From a virus: 30,412 bases of DNA. Shown here one piece after another: positions 8,462 through 16,446 of this stretch; position 1 is the stretch's first letter, and each line of letters opens with the position of its first letter. Position numbers and translations under genes: made by a program. The stretch lies in the IMG/VR virus record IMGVR_UViG_3300032116_000936, positions 1 to 30,412 of that record; one strand, written 5' to 3'. Under the pieces are notes generated by a model that worked only from the letters and a program-made list of their open reading frames with translations, searched no databases and was not told the origin of the DNA.

Positions 8462-11400
8462 TAGTCCCGACCTCCACAACTAAAAGATTAGCAACCCACC
8501 TGGTTGTGTGTCCTGTAAGGGTTTGACTATAAGCAGTAAAAGTCAGATAATTATCTGCTCCTACGCTTGTTATGCTAGCATTAATATCCCAATTAATATT
8601 ATCTTTTGCAAATACGGTTTTTACAGGAGTACCTACTATGGTGGATAATCCGTTCTGATCGGTCACAATTCCTTCTAATTTGAATCCTCCTATTAGTCCT
8701 GCTGAAGAACATTCTCTAGCTGTAACCAAAATACTAAAAGTATAAGTTTTATTAACATCTAGTTTTATAGCTTTATTTCCATTAGAAGACAATTCAGATG
8801 AATAAATAGTATTTGTTGTTTCTGTTGATAATAAATATGTTGTGGACTTGCGATCATCCAGGGTATTAAAATAGCCATTAGTCTGAACAACAGCTCCAAT
8901 ATTATTTATTCGCAATCTTTCAACTCCGCTAGTACTGATACTAAGAGTGTCTGACGCTGGACTAAATAAGCCAGTATCTGGATCATTAATAAATTCAAAG
9001 GAAGGCAAGGCGGCAGTACCTGATCCGCCAATAAAAGAATCACTAGATAAAATATTATTAGCAAATATATCTCCAACAACTTCAAGAGCTGCTGATGGAG
9101 TAGCTGTTCCTATACCTATTCTAGCATTAGCTCTATCAGTATATAAAAATGGGCTTCCTATAAAATCATATAATGTTAATCCATCATTATTAATGGTTAA
9201 AGTAGTATTTGGACCAGAGGTATCGTTAAAAGTTAAACTTGGAACTGAAGGATCAACATATAATCCCTGACCACCAGCAGCAGGATCGCCACCAGCTGTT
9301 CCACATGCGAATGTGCCTCTAACATCCAACTTAGAATTTGGAGAAGAGTTACCTATTCCAACATTTCCAGCATTATCTACTCGTAATCTTTCAACTCCGC
9401 TAGTACTAATAGCAAAAGTATTTGCTGCTGGAGAAAATAAGCCAGTATCTGGATCATTAATAAATTCAAAAGACGGTAATGACGCAGTGCCTGATCCACC
9501 AATAAACGATCCTGTTGCTAAAACGTCTCCAGCAACATGAAGTTTAGATGTTGGGGATGTTGTTCCAATACCCACCCCGCTAGATCCAATCACCATCCAA
9601 GAGGTATGATTGCCAGTAACATCATATCCCAAAGAGTGTTTATACCCAGAACTACTAACGCTATAGTTTAATGTAGAACCATCTGCTTTATATATTCTAG
9701 TATTATTATCTCCATATATACTAAATATAGAGCTACGCACAAAAGATCCTTGAGTAACTATTCCGCCATTAACTGTTAATGCTCCTTGGCCAGTAATGAC
9801 AGAATTATTAATATCAATACTAGTAAATAGACCTGTTCCAACAACGTGAAGCTGACCACTAGGAGTTGTGGTTCCAATACCAATATATCCACTATTAGTA
9901 ATTCTCATTCTTTCAGAGCCATAATCAGTATCGCTAGATCCTACTCCGTTTCTGGTGGAAAAAGTAATAGATCCACCAATACTATCATTTGTAGTAGAAA
10001 ATATATTAGTTAGTCTAGTATTAGCAAAAACAGCCATACCATTACGATAACTATTATCAAAAAATATTCCAACTCTTTGATCAGCCCAACTTTGTTCAAT
10101 TTTTCCAACACTACTCATATTGCCAGTAACATTAGCTGATCCATTAAAGTTTTGTCCCCAAAGGGTGCGAGTTGTTGTTAAAGTGGCTGCCGAACCTGTT
10201 GTATTTTGATTAAGCGTTGGAACGTCACCGGCTTGAATAGATGATGAAACAAAACGAGTACCATCTCCTCTTAAGTATTGTCCAGCTGTTGCTGAGTTAT
10301 TTATTCTTAATCCATTCGATCCTTCAATGTTTATGTCTCCAGATACATGCAATCTTTGTACAGGAGTGGCCGTATTGATACCCACATTTCCGCCCATAAA
10401 TACTGCACAATAATTATTATTTAATGTTCCGGTCACTAGTGTTGAATTATTTACATATAAACTATAGTGATTGGTTGTATTATACGTTCCACTATGGCTT
10501 GGTTGTAAATACAGTCCATAAGTATTAGCTAAATTACTAGAAGCTGTTAGAAATGTTGGACTAATATTAATAGAAGCATGATTTTGACCATTTGCGCTTT
10601 GAGAAGCGTGAGAATTTGATACTATTATTCCAGTAGTACCAATACTATTTCCTTGTAAAAGACCAGCAACATGCAACGCTCCACTTGGAGTGGTTGTTCC
10701 AATACCAACACCAGTAGGAGTAATTCTCATAACTTCAGTATTAGCGGGAACAAATCTAATATTCTGATTGGCCAGAGTCTGAGCAGAATTGTTTCCTATT
10801 CTAATTCCAGCATTACCGGCAGCAATGTCTACATCGGCACTTTGATTTCCGACTTTAACATAAGCACTTGAGGCATCAAGATACAGATTACTACTAGTAT
10901 CAGTTCTTAATCTCAAAGCTGTTTCAGATACTCCGGCCTGACCAGTTCTGATATAAAGATTATTAGCAACACCTGTGGTTCCGACATAAAGTGTTCCATT
11001 AACATCTAATTTACCAGACGGGCCGGCTGTTCCTATTCCAATGTTAGTTCCGCTTTGATAAATAACACTATTATCAATAGTGTTGGATGCATTAAATTTA
11101 CTTAAATATCCACTAGTATTACCACTGCTAACTACAACACCAGTATTATTAACACTCAAAGATGTAAAATTTCCACTACTACTAGGAAACCATAATCCAC
11201 TACCACTATTATACTGTAAAAATTGTCCATTAGTAACACCACTAATAGCAACATTATGTAATTCTTCTAGTTCGAATCCGTTTTGAACTCTTACTTCTAC
11301 AACTCCTTCGTTTTGATGGGTTCTTACTATAGTTCCAACATAAACCATATGATTAGGAGCTGTAGGTTTAGTTAGAGTTACATTACCAGAAACTGATGGA

Positions 11401-11948
11401 CTAAGCCATAAAGCAGAACCATTAACATCTCCAGTTGGCGCAGTAGGGTTGAATTGATCAGTATTAACCCCGGTTAGCGCCCCGGCAACAATAACTATAC
11501 CAGTACCCATACTTGATATAGCTTCCGAAGTGACGCCATAAGTTTTACTTGATCCGGCCTCATTACTAGCAATAGCCAAATTTATGGTTGGTTGATCACC
11601 CTGACCACCATTGATATAGACAACACTGAATTTGGGAATAGTGCTGCTAGTTTTGTTAAAGACAGCTGTTGTTAATGATCCGGCGCTTGTTACACGATCA
11701 TGATTATGGCCACTAACACTAACTTCAACCCCATTAACTTTTAAACTACTACTAAAATTACCACTAGCCGGAGTTATACTAGTTCCACTAATGCTAGTAA
11801 CTCCAAGATTAATTACATTATTTCCACTATTTTTAGTATATAATTTACCATCAGCAATATTTATTCCTAATTCACCTTGGTTTAGTCCAGTAGCTAACGG
11901 AATAGCACCAGGAGTGCTACTCCTTTTATGTTGTATAATATTTGCCAT
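8445..11948 (-). CDS. Large repeat-built tail fibre protein (1167 aa)
   Basis: The N-terminus (residues 1-50: IIQHKRSSTPGAIP, NQGELGINIADGKLYTKN) is the small virion-attachment domain also found at the start of many phage fibres and of Mtd-type receptor proteins. Residues ~90-235 match the central domain of the 233-aa protein at 14931 (FSVVYINGG, GALTGV, ALWLSPSVSGNVTLTKP). The shaft contains at least seven 'IGIGT.TPS..LHV.G' motifs and two DPDTGLFSP modules. The last ~100 residues form a jelly-roll-like tip (NKTYTFSILVTA, RWVANLLVVEVG). The ATG follows an A-rich weak ribosome site 19 bases after the previous gene. It is predicted to be a long trimeric fibre; no S74 chaperone is visible. Its end overlaps the glycosyltransferase gene. 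Confidence 0.85.
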   Translation of the reverse strand: MANIIQHKRSSTPGAIPLATGLNQGELGINIADGKLYTKNSGNNVINLGVTSISGTSITPASGNFSSSLKVNGVEVSVSGHNHDRVTSAGSLTTAVFNKTSSTIPKFSVVYINGGQGDQPTINLAIASNEAGSSKTYGVTSEAISSMGTGIVIVAGALTGVNTDQFNPTAPTGDVNGSALWLSPSVSGNVTLTKPTAPNHMVYVGTIVRTHQNEGVVEVRVQNGFELEELHNVAISGVTNGQFLQYNSGSGLWFPSSSGNFTSLSVNNTGVVVSSGNTSGYLSKFNASNTIDNSVIYQSGTNIGIGTAGPSGKLDVNGTLYVGTTGVANNLYIRTGQAGVSETALRLRTDTSSNLYLDASSAYVKVGNQSADVDIAAGNAGIRIGNNSAQTLANQNIRFVPANTEVMRITPTGVGIGTTTPSGALHVAGLLQGNSIGTTGIIVSNSHASQSANGQNHASINISPTFLTASSNLANTYGLYLQPSHSGTYNTTNHYSLYVNNSTLVTGTLNNNYCAVFMGGNVGINTATPVQRLHVSGDINIEGSNGLRINNSATAGQYLRGDGTRFVSSSIQAGDVPTLNQNTTGSAATLTTTRTLWGQNFNGSANVTGNMSSVGKIEQSWADQRVGIFFDNSYRNGMAVFANTRLTNIFSTTNDSIGGSITFSTRNGVGSSDTDYGSERMRITNSGYIGIGTTTPSGQLHVVGTGLFTSIDINNSVITGQGALTVNGGIVTQGSFVRSSIFSIYGDNNTRIYKADGSTLNYSVSSSGYKHSLGYDVTGNHTSWMVIGSSGVGIGTTSPTSKLHVAGDVLATGSFIGGSGTASLPSFEFINDPDTGLFSPAANTFAISTSGVERLRVDNAGNVGIGNSSPNSKLDVRGTFACGTAGGDPAAGGQGLYVDPSVPSLTFNDTSGPNTTLTINNDGLTLYDFIGSPFLYTDRANARIGIGTATPSAALEVVGDIFANNILSSDSFIGGSGTAALPSFEFINDPDTGLFSPASDTLSISTSGVERLRINNIGAVVQTNGYFNTLDDRKSTTYLLSTETTNTIYSSELSSNGNKAIKLDVNKTYTFSILVTARECSSAGLIGGFKLEGIVTDQNGLSTIVGTPVKTVFAKDNINWDINASITSVGADNYLTFTAYSQTLTGHTTRWVANLLVVEVGTNGTGY
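8907..9041 (-). repeat. Fibre module repeat, copy 2 (DPDTGLFSP...GVERLR)
   Basis: Closest in sequence to the copy at 9378-9511. Both share ctttcaactccgctagtact and the taagccagtatctggatcat string exactly. It encodes the module nearest the fibre tip. Confidence 0.85.
9378..9511 (-). repeat. Fibre module repeat, copy 3 (DPDTGLFSP...GVERLR)
   Basis: Third copy of the ~135-base module, in the same gene as copy 2 about 470 bases away. It also shares the aatagcaaaagtatt string with copy 1 at 6434-6568, so it links the two genes. Confidence 0.85.
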
Positions 11949-11966
11949 TTAATTTCTCTAACTATT

Positions 11967-14873
11967 TTAGAACGTTCCACCATCTAATGTGCAATCTGCG
12001 ATAGCAGCACATACTGTTCCAGCAGTTAAATAAGTTGCTGTAGTAACTGCTGTCACATGTCCCATTCCATCCACCGTAAAACTAGCAATACCATTTCCTC
12101 CTTGTGCTCCACTTAAAGTAGATGTATCTGAATGTCCAATAGTGATACTGCCAGCACCATTAGTAATATCTGTTGCTGTTCCTGCTGTCAATGTAGACTT
12201 ACTTAAAGTATTACCAGTACTATTACCTATTAATAATTGACCATCTGTAAATGAAGTTTGATTGGTTCCTCCGTTAGCAACAGGAAGCGTTCCACTAACA
12301 TGAGTTGTAAGACCAATCTTACCCCAACTAGGAGCCGTATTTACTCCACCAGCTAATAGTGCATTACCTGTAGCAACATCAGCCAATTTAGCTAATGAAC
12401 TAGTAGTATCGGCATATAGTAAGTCTCCTACAGCATATGAACTTTGGCCAGTTCCGCCCTTATTTGCTGCAATAGTAGTAGCGCTCCAAGTGCCAGTAGT
12501 CACTGTTCCAAGAGTTGTAATATTTGAGGTACCAGCCCATGTACTTAATGCTGTATTTTCTACATTATTAAGAGTAAGATCAGTTTTTAATTCAGAAGCG
12601 GTTCTTGTTGAAACAGTATTATCAGCATTCATTCTAATAAATGATACTGCGCTAGGGTTAGTTAATGTAAAGAAATTACTTCCAACAGTAGTAGCGCCTA
12701 ATGACCCTCTGAAGGTTGAAGCGCTTTCTGCTGATACTGTATTATTAGCATTAACTTTAAGAAATGTAATAGCTCCAGGATTAGTTAAACTAACTAAATT
12801 CTGACCAACTGTAGTTGCTGCAAAACCTGCATCTTTAACAATCTTACCAGTAGTTCCGTCAAACAATGCAAAATTACCACTAGTAGCACTAGTTGGACCA
12901 GTAACCAGTATACTAGCGTCTGTAATATTTGTTTGAAGAATAATCCAATTGCTTCCAACAGCAGCTTGTGTGCCGGCTGATGTGCTATCTGTGGTGCAGA
13001 TTATTGTGTCATTAACTTCAACTGTGGTTCCTGATGCTCCACCTATTTTACCAGCAACACTAATCTTATAAGTCCAACCTCTATCTGCTGCTGGATAATT
13101 AGGATTGGTCGAACAGTCTATAACTCCTTTAAATATCATAGCATCATTGGTTGCTATTCCACTACCAATAGCTAGTGAAACATAATTAACAATAGCATCT
13201 GCTCTTGAAATATAAGATGATCCACTATTAGCTGTTAAATCTGTTGATACGGCGTATCCTGTTGCTAATAAATCTCCAGTGGTGGAATTCCATGTTGGTA
13301 TATATCCAACTGTGGTACTAGCTATTTTTTTAACTTGAGCATCATTGGTGACATTACTTAATCCAATATCAGTTTTTACTTCAGAAGGAGTTCTAGTATA
13401 AACAGCTTGAGCTGCTGCACTAGGAGATGATGTAAAAACTGCAAACTGAGTAGCCGTACTAGCTGTTGATGCTACTTGTAAAGTATTTGTCCCAGATGAT
13501 GTTATACCAGAACCAAATACTGCTGTATTGCCAAATGTTTTAGATCCATTTACGCTTTGTGTTCCAGTTGTACGAACAACTGTGTTATTAACAGCAACAG
13601 CATCACTAACTATTTGTATACCATCTCCGGTGTTGATATCAAAACTTCTATTAGAAGCTAATGTTCCTCCTCCAGAAAGACCACTTCCAGCTGTAAATGT
13701 TACAGAGGATAGTGCTGTATTTTCAACATTATTCAAGCTAAGATCACTTTTAACTTGAGAGGTTGATCTGGACACTAAGGATCTGTCAGCGTTATTACTG
13801 CTAGGTGGTGAACCTCCACCATTTAACCCAACAAAATAATAAGTTGTGTCGCCTGTATTTGGAGCTTTTACTTTAATTACATCATCTGCATTACTAAATA
13901 AAACATAATTATTTGTAGAATCGTACAATGATTTTACACCGTTAATGCTTTGATCTCCTGTTGTTCTTACAACAGTACTATCTACAGCAATACTATCAGT
14001 ACTGACAGTAATTCCATCTCCCTGGCCAATATCAAAAGTTCTATTAGCACTAAGATTTCCTCCTCCAACAAGACCACTACCAGCACTAATAGTTAATCCG
14101 CTAGTGGCAGCCCCAATATCATCTAATATTTGATCTTTACTAACTGATTTAAGAGTAGTTAAAGAACTTGCAGGATTACTATCAAAAACAGCAAAATATC
14201 CAACACTATTACCACTAGTATTTGCTGCTTTAACTTCAAGATTAGCAACATCCACAGAAATTTTATTTCCATGAGCTATTGTCATTACTCCAGTATTAGA
14301 AGTTATATATGATGATTGTGTAGCCCCATCATAATTATTTCCATCAAAAACAATATTACCATAATTACCAGCATTAGAGCTTCTAAATAATAGATATTGT
14401 CCTAAAGTACCACTAATATTAACATTATTAGTAAAAGTTTTAGTACTGCTGATAGTTTGAGTACCAGTAGTTCGCACAACAGTGCTATCAACCGCAATAC
14501 TATCTGCTGATACAGAAATGCCGTCTCCCTGACCGATATCGAATGTTCTATCACTACTTAAATCTCCTCCCCCGACCAATCCGCTACCAGCAGTTAAGTT
14601 TCTTGATGTATAAACACCACTAGTTACTGTTGCAGCATTTCCTGTAATTCCGATAGGCCATGTTCCACTAGCATTAGCTCCTCCTCTTAAAGTAAAAGCT
14701 CCGCTACCACCGATAACAGGAAAACTCGTGGCCGCTCCGCCTACTCCGCTACCATATCCATAATAAAGAATATTATCATTTTCATTAAAAGCTAATTCAC
14801 CATTAAATAAAGATGATGGAGCACCGGCACTACCACTAGATGGTCTTCTTTTGATTCTTAATGTATTAGCCAT
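11967..14873 (-). CDS. Large repeat-built tail fibre protein (968 aa)
   Basis: It opens with the same kind of short attachment domain as the next fibre (NTLRIKRRPSSGSAG, SLFNGELAFNENDNILYYG). Three copies of a ~50-residue unit follow, built on AGSGLVGGGDL, RTFDIGQGDGI and DSTVVRTTG, then shorter units with SLNNVENTALS and RTASELKTDL. The C-terminal part has the glycine-rich GGTGQSSYAVGDLLYAD and VANGGTNQTSFTDGQLL units typical of phage fibres. AAGGA lies about ten bases before the ATG, and candidate promoter C lies further upstream. It is predicted to be a fibrous, trimeric tail protein; receptor identity is unknown. No enzymatic domain is visible. Confidence 0.85.
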   Translation of the reverse strand: MANTLRIKRRPSSGSAGAPSSLFNGELAFNENDNILYYGYGSGVGGAATSFPVIGGSGAFTLRGGANASGTWPIGITGNAATVTSGVYTSRNLTAGSGLVGGGDLSSDRTFDIGQGDGISVSADSIAVDSTVVRTTGTQTISSTKTFTNNVNISGTLGQYLLFRSSNAGNYGNIVFDGNNYDGATQSSYITSNTGVMTIAHGNKISVDVANLEVKAANTSGNSVGYFAVFDSNPASSLTTLKSVSKDQILDDIGAATSGLTISAGSGLVGGGNLSANRTFDIGQGDGITVSTDSIAVDSTVVRTTGDQSINGVKSLYDSTNNYVLFSNADDVIKVKAPNTGDTTYYFVGLNGGGSPPSSNNADRSLVSRSTSQVKSDLSLNNVENTALSSVTFTAGSGLSGGGTLASNRSFDINTGDGIQIVSDAVAVNNTVVRTTGTQSVNGSKTFGNTAVFGSGITSSGTNTLQVASTASTATQFAVFTSSPSAAAQAVYTRTPSEVKTDIGLSNVTNDAQVKKIASTTVGYIPTWNSTTGDLLATGYAVSTDLTANSGSSYISRADAIVNYVSLAIGSGIATNDAMIFKGVIDCSTNPNYPAADRGWTYKISVAGKIGGASGTTVEVNDTIICTTDSTSAGTQAAVGSNWIILQTNITDASILVTGPTSATSGNFALFDGTTGKIVKDAGFAATTVGQNLVSLTNPGAITFLKVNANNTVSAESASTFRGSLGATTVGSNFFTLTNPSAVSFIRMNADNTVSTRTASELKTDLTLNNVENTALSTWAGTSNITTLGTVTTGTWSATTIAANKGGTGQSSYAVGDLLYADTTSSLAKLADVATGNALLAGGVNTAPSWGKIGLTTHVSGTLPVANGGTNQTSFTDGQLLIGNSTGNTLSKSTLTAGTATDITNGAGSITIGHSDTSTLSGAQGGNGIASFTVDGMGHVTAVTTATYLTAGTVCAAIADCTLDGGTF
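13550..14598 (-). repeat. Three ~150-base internal repeats of the 968-aa fibre gene
   Basis: Three units at about 14446-14598, 13941-14095 and 13550-13701 each encode AGSGL.GGG...(DR)(S/T)FDI..GDGI...D..AV..TVVRTTG. Units 1 and 2 are closest; unit 3 has diverged (SFDINTGDGIQIVSDA). Spacing between units is irregular (about 500 and 390 bases), with non-homologous inserts between them, as expected of fibre growth by duplication followed by divergence. Confidence 0.8.
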
Positions 14874-14902
14874 TGTTTATTTTTCCTTAAGTAAGATATA
14901 GA

Positions 14903-14924
14903 GTATTATAAATATATACACCTG
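14903..14924 (-). promoter_or_regulatory. Candidate phage promoter, GTGTAT-box class (copy C)
   Basis: The minus strand carries AGGTGTATA and, five bases after GTGTAT, a perfect TATAAT. The GTGTAT box ends 42 bases before the ATG at 14873, the shortest of the six copies. Confidence 0.55.
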
Positions 14925-14930
14925 AGATAA

Positions 14931-15632
14931 CTAGATTAAGCCGCAATCTATTTGATCAGAATTTGTCCAAGAACTTGATGAATTATTATATTTTAAAAAA
15001 TTACTATTTAACGGATTATTAATATTGATACCATTTAATTGATCAAATCTAGGATTAATAAAAGATCTAATTAAAATGCTTCCATTAATATTAGCAGATA
15101 GTACGATGCCTACTAAAATAATATTTTTTTCTGGCTTAACTACTGTTAGTTTTCCGTGCTCATAGGGACTCACATATAAGACATCTCCGTTCTGCCAAGT
15201 CTCATCACCACAAGAGATATTCGTAATGGTCGATCCAGTGGTATCAATACCAGACAAAATTCCAAATGTATTAATAAAACAGTACTCTGTATCAGGACTA
15301 TAGGCTGATACTAAACCAGAAAATTTCTGTTCTGATATTGTGTCATTTGCTATATACAATTGAATTGATGGAATATTTTCTTCTGAGCTAAATCCGCTTA
15401 TATATACAGCTTGACCTTTGTATAAAGCATAGCCAGTATTATTTAAAACTTTTATGATATTTTCAGAAGATCCAACATAATCGAGAGTTTTCCAGCTATT
15501 ATTTCCATTACCAATTTTTAATTTGTTGGTATCTGTTTCAAAACCAAATTCTCCATCGGCCAAAACAGGATTCTGATCGATCCATTCAGATGATAAGCCT
15601 CTACGAATTTGTATTAGCGTGTCTCTTGGCAT
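14931..15632 (-). CDS. Fibre/adaptor protein with Mtd-like N-terminal domain (233 aa)
   Basis: Residues 1-52 (TLIQIRRGLSSEWIDQNPVL, ADGEFGFETDTNKLKIGNG) match the N-terminal domain known from the Bordetella phage major tropism determinant and many other fibres. This domain attaches the protein to the virion. Residues ~65-200 (YALYKGQAVYISGF, GILSGID, GDVLYVSPYEHGKLTVVKP) align with a domain of the 1167-aa fibre, so the two share a module. The previous stop overlaps its ATG (TAATG). It lacks the C-type-lectin variable domain of true Mtd. It could be a short fibre, a collar between long fibres, or a connector to the baseplate; context supports a virion role. Confidence 0.8.
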   Translation of the reverse strand: MPRDTLIQIRRGLSSEWIDQNPVLADGEFGFETDTNKLKIGNGNNSWKTLDYVGSSENIIKVLNNTGYALYKGQAVYISGFSSEENIPSIQLYIANDTISEQKFSGLVSAYSPDTEYCFINTFGILSGIDTTGSTITNISCGDETWQNGDVLYVSPYEHGKLTVVKPEKNIILVGIVLSANINGSILIRSFINPRFDQLNGININNPLNSNFLKYNNSSSSWTNSDQIDCGLI

Positions 15633-15907
15633 TATGGACTACCTCCATCAATACTATTAGGAGAACTATTTTGAATAACTTCAGATAATCCACTAATTCT
15701 ACTAGCAGGAAGATCTCCTATAGTGTCTGATATAAGATATCCATATGGCATATCGCTAGCAAGTAATTTTTCTGTATTAACAATTTCTACGATATTACTA
15801 GCTTGTGTTTCAATTGTTATATTATCGGTAACTGTATCTGATACTAATGTTTCAATTTCTATAGTATTGATAATTGGTTCTATAATTTCAATTATAAAAT
15901 CACTCAT
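15632..15907 (-). CDS. Small fibre-region protein (91 aa)
   Basis: I choose the ATG ending at 15907 because it overlaps the TGA of the preceding gene as ATGA, implying coupled translation. A GTG nine bases upstream would add three residues. The N-terminal half is a run of alternating Ile/Thr/Glu residues (EIIEPIINTIEIETLVSDTV) suggesting beta strands or a fibrous segment. The C-terminal half, YGYLISDTIGDLPASRISGL, contains 'LPASRISGLSEVI', a phrase common in phage fibre proteins ahead of a tip. Its function is not known; a fibre linker or adaptor is the likeliest reading from its place between two virion genes. Confidence 0.65.
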   Translation of the reverse strand: MSDFIIEIIEPIINTIEIETLVSDTVTDNITIETQASNIVEIVNTEKLLASDMPYGYLISDTIGDLPASRISGLSEVIQNSSPNSIDGGSP

Positions 15908-16308
15908 GTTGAACACTCTAGTTGTGTTAATGATTGACTAAATCTCTTAACAATAGATACTGTTCCATATAATAATCTTGTAGTGAATTTTCCTCCATTT
16001 TCATATAAATAATCTGGACTCTGTAATTCTAAATCATACTTAGCAGTATTAAAAGTATAAGTATTAGTTACTGATGCCGGGATCATTAAAACTAGTTTAC
16101 CTTCAAGATCATCGATAGTAAATTTATATAAAGTATAATTGGTATTTTCTGATGTAAATGTGTGAGTAGTACTAGTATTAGTTTTCCATATTAGCCTAGC
16201 ACACCAACCGGTTAAATCTATAGGATTGCCATTAGCATCTTTATAAATTAGGCTAATCTTGAATGATGTCCCTTGCTCAATAGGAAAATCATATTTGCTT
16301 GCTGCCAT
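15904..16308 (-). CDS. Virion adaptor-like protein, paralogue of the partial gene at the left edge (134 aa)
   Basis: This is the first gene after the capsid terminator and candidate promoter E, with AGG eight bases before the ATG. It is a beta-rich protein: FPIEQGTSFKISLIYKDANG, PIDLTGWCARLIWKTN, KLVLMIPASVTNTYTF and AKYDLELQSPDYLYENG. The layout of an early 'IEQG..F', a middle 'IDLTGW..R' and a late 'YDLE' strand resembles N-terminal domains of baseplate and receptor-binding adaptor proteins. The same four segments recur in the incomplete gene at the left edge, so the phage encodes two versions. Attachment of fibres to the virion is inferred. Confidence 0.75.
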   Translation of the reverse strand: MAASKYDFPIEQGTSFKISLIYKDANGNPIDLTGWCARLIWKTNTSTTHTFTSENTNYTLYKFTIDDLEGKLVLMIPASVTNTYTFNTAKYDLELQSPDYLYENGGKFTTRLLYGTVSIVKRFSQSLTQLECST

Positions 16309-16344
16309 TTTGATTACCTTTTTTTGGCTTATAAGATTAAAGAG

Positions 16345-16367
16345 GATCTATAAGTAGAATACACTTT
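16345..16367 (-). promoter_or_regulatory. Candidate phage promoter, GTGTAT-box class (copy E)
   Basis: The minus strand reads AAAAGTGTATTC followed by TATAGA, immediately downstream of the capsid terminator. The GTGTAT box ends 50 bases before the ATG at 16308. It would restart transcription into the fibre block. Confidence 0.5.
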
Positions 16368-16381
16368 TCATACAGGTATAT

Positions 16382-16412
16382 AAAAAAAGAAAGGCTAGTA
16401 TTGCTACTAGCC
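16382..16412 (-). terminator. Intrinsic terminator after the major capsid gene
   Basis: A perfect eight-pair stem, GGCTAGTA and TACTAGCC around a four-base loop, is followed on the minus strand by a U-rich tract (complement of the A-run at 16382-16392). It starts about 35 bases after the capsid stop and separates the head block from the fibre block. Confidence 0.85.
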
Positions 16413-16446
16413 CTTCTTATTCTTATCAAGTTGTTAGAGACAACTA

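Noticed and set aside
8462-8479. TTG start giving a longer glycosyltransferase
   Set aside because: The GGAGG site is placed correctly for the ATG at 8461, not for this TTG, which lies upstream of it.
12490-12804. Open frame on the plus strand inside the 968-aa fibre gene
   Set aside because: It is antisense to a repeat-rich coding gene, has low-complexity Val/Leu composition and no ribosome site. Similar antisense frames elsewhere (e.g. 18160-18573, 21708-22154, 23235-23591) were dropped for the same reason.
14931-15632. Possible diversity-generating retroelement, because of the Mtd-like N-terminal domain
   Set aside because: No reverse transcriptase, no template/variable repeat pair and no C-type-lectin domain are visible in the window.
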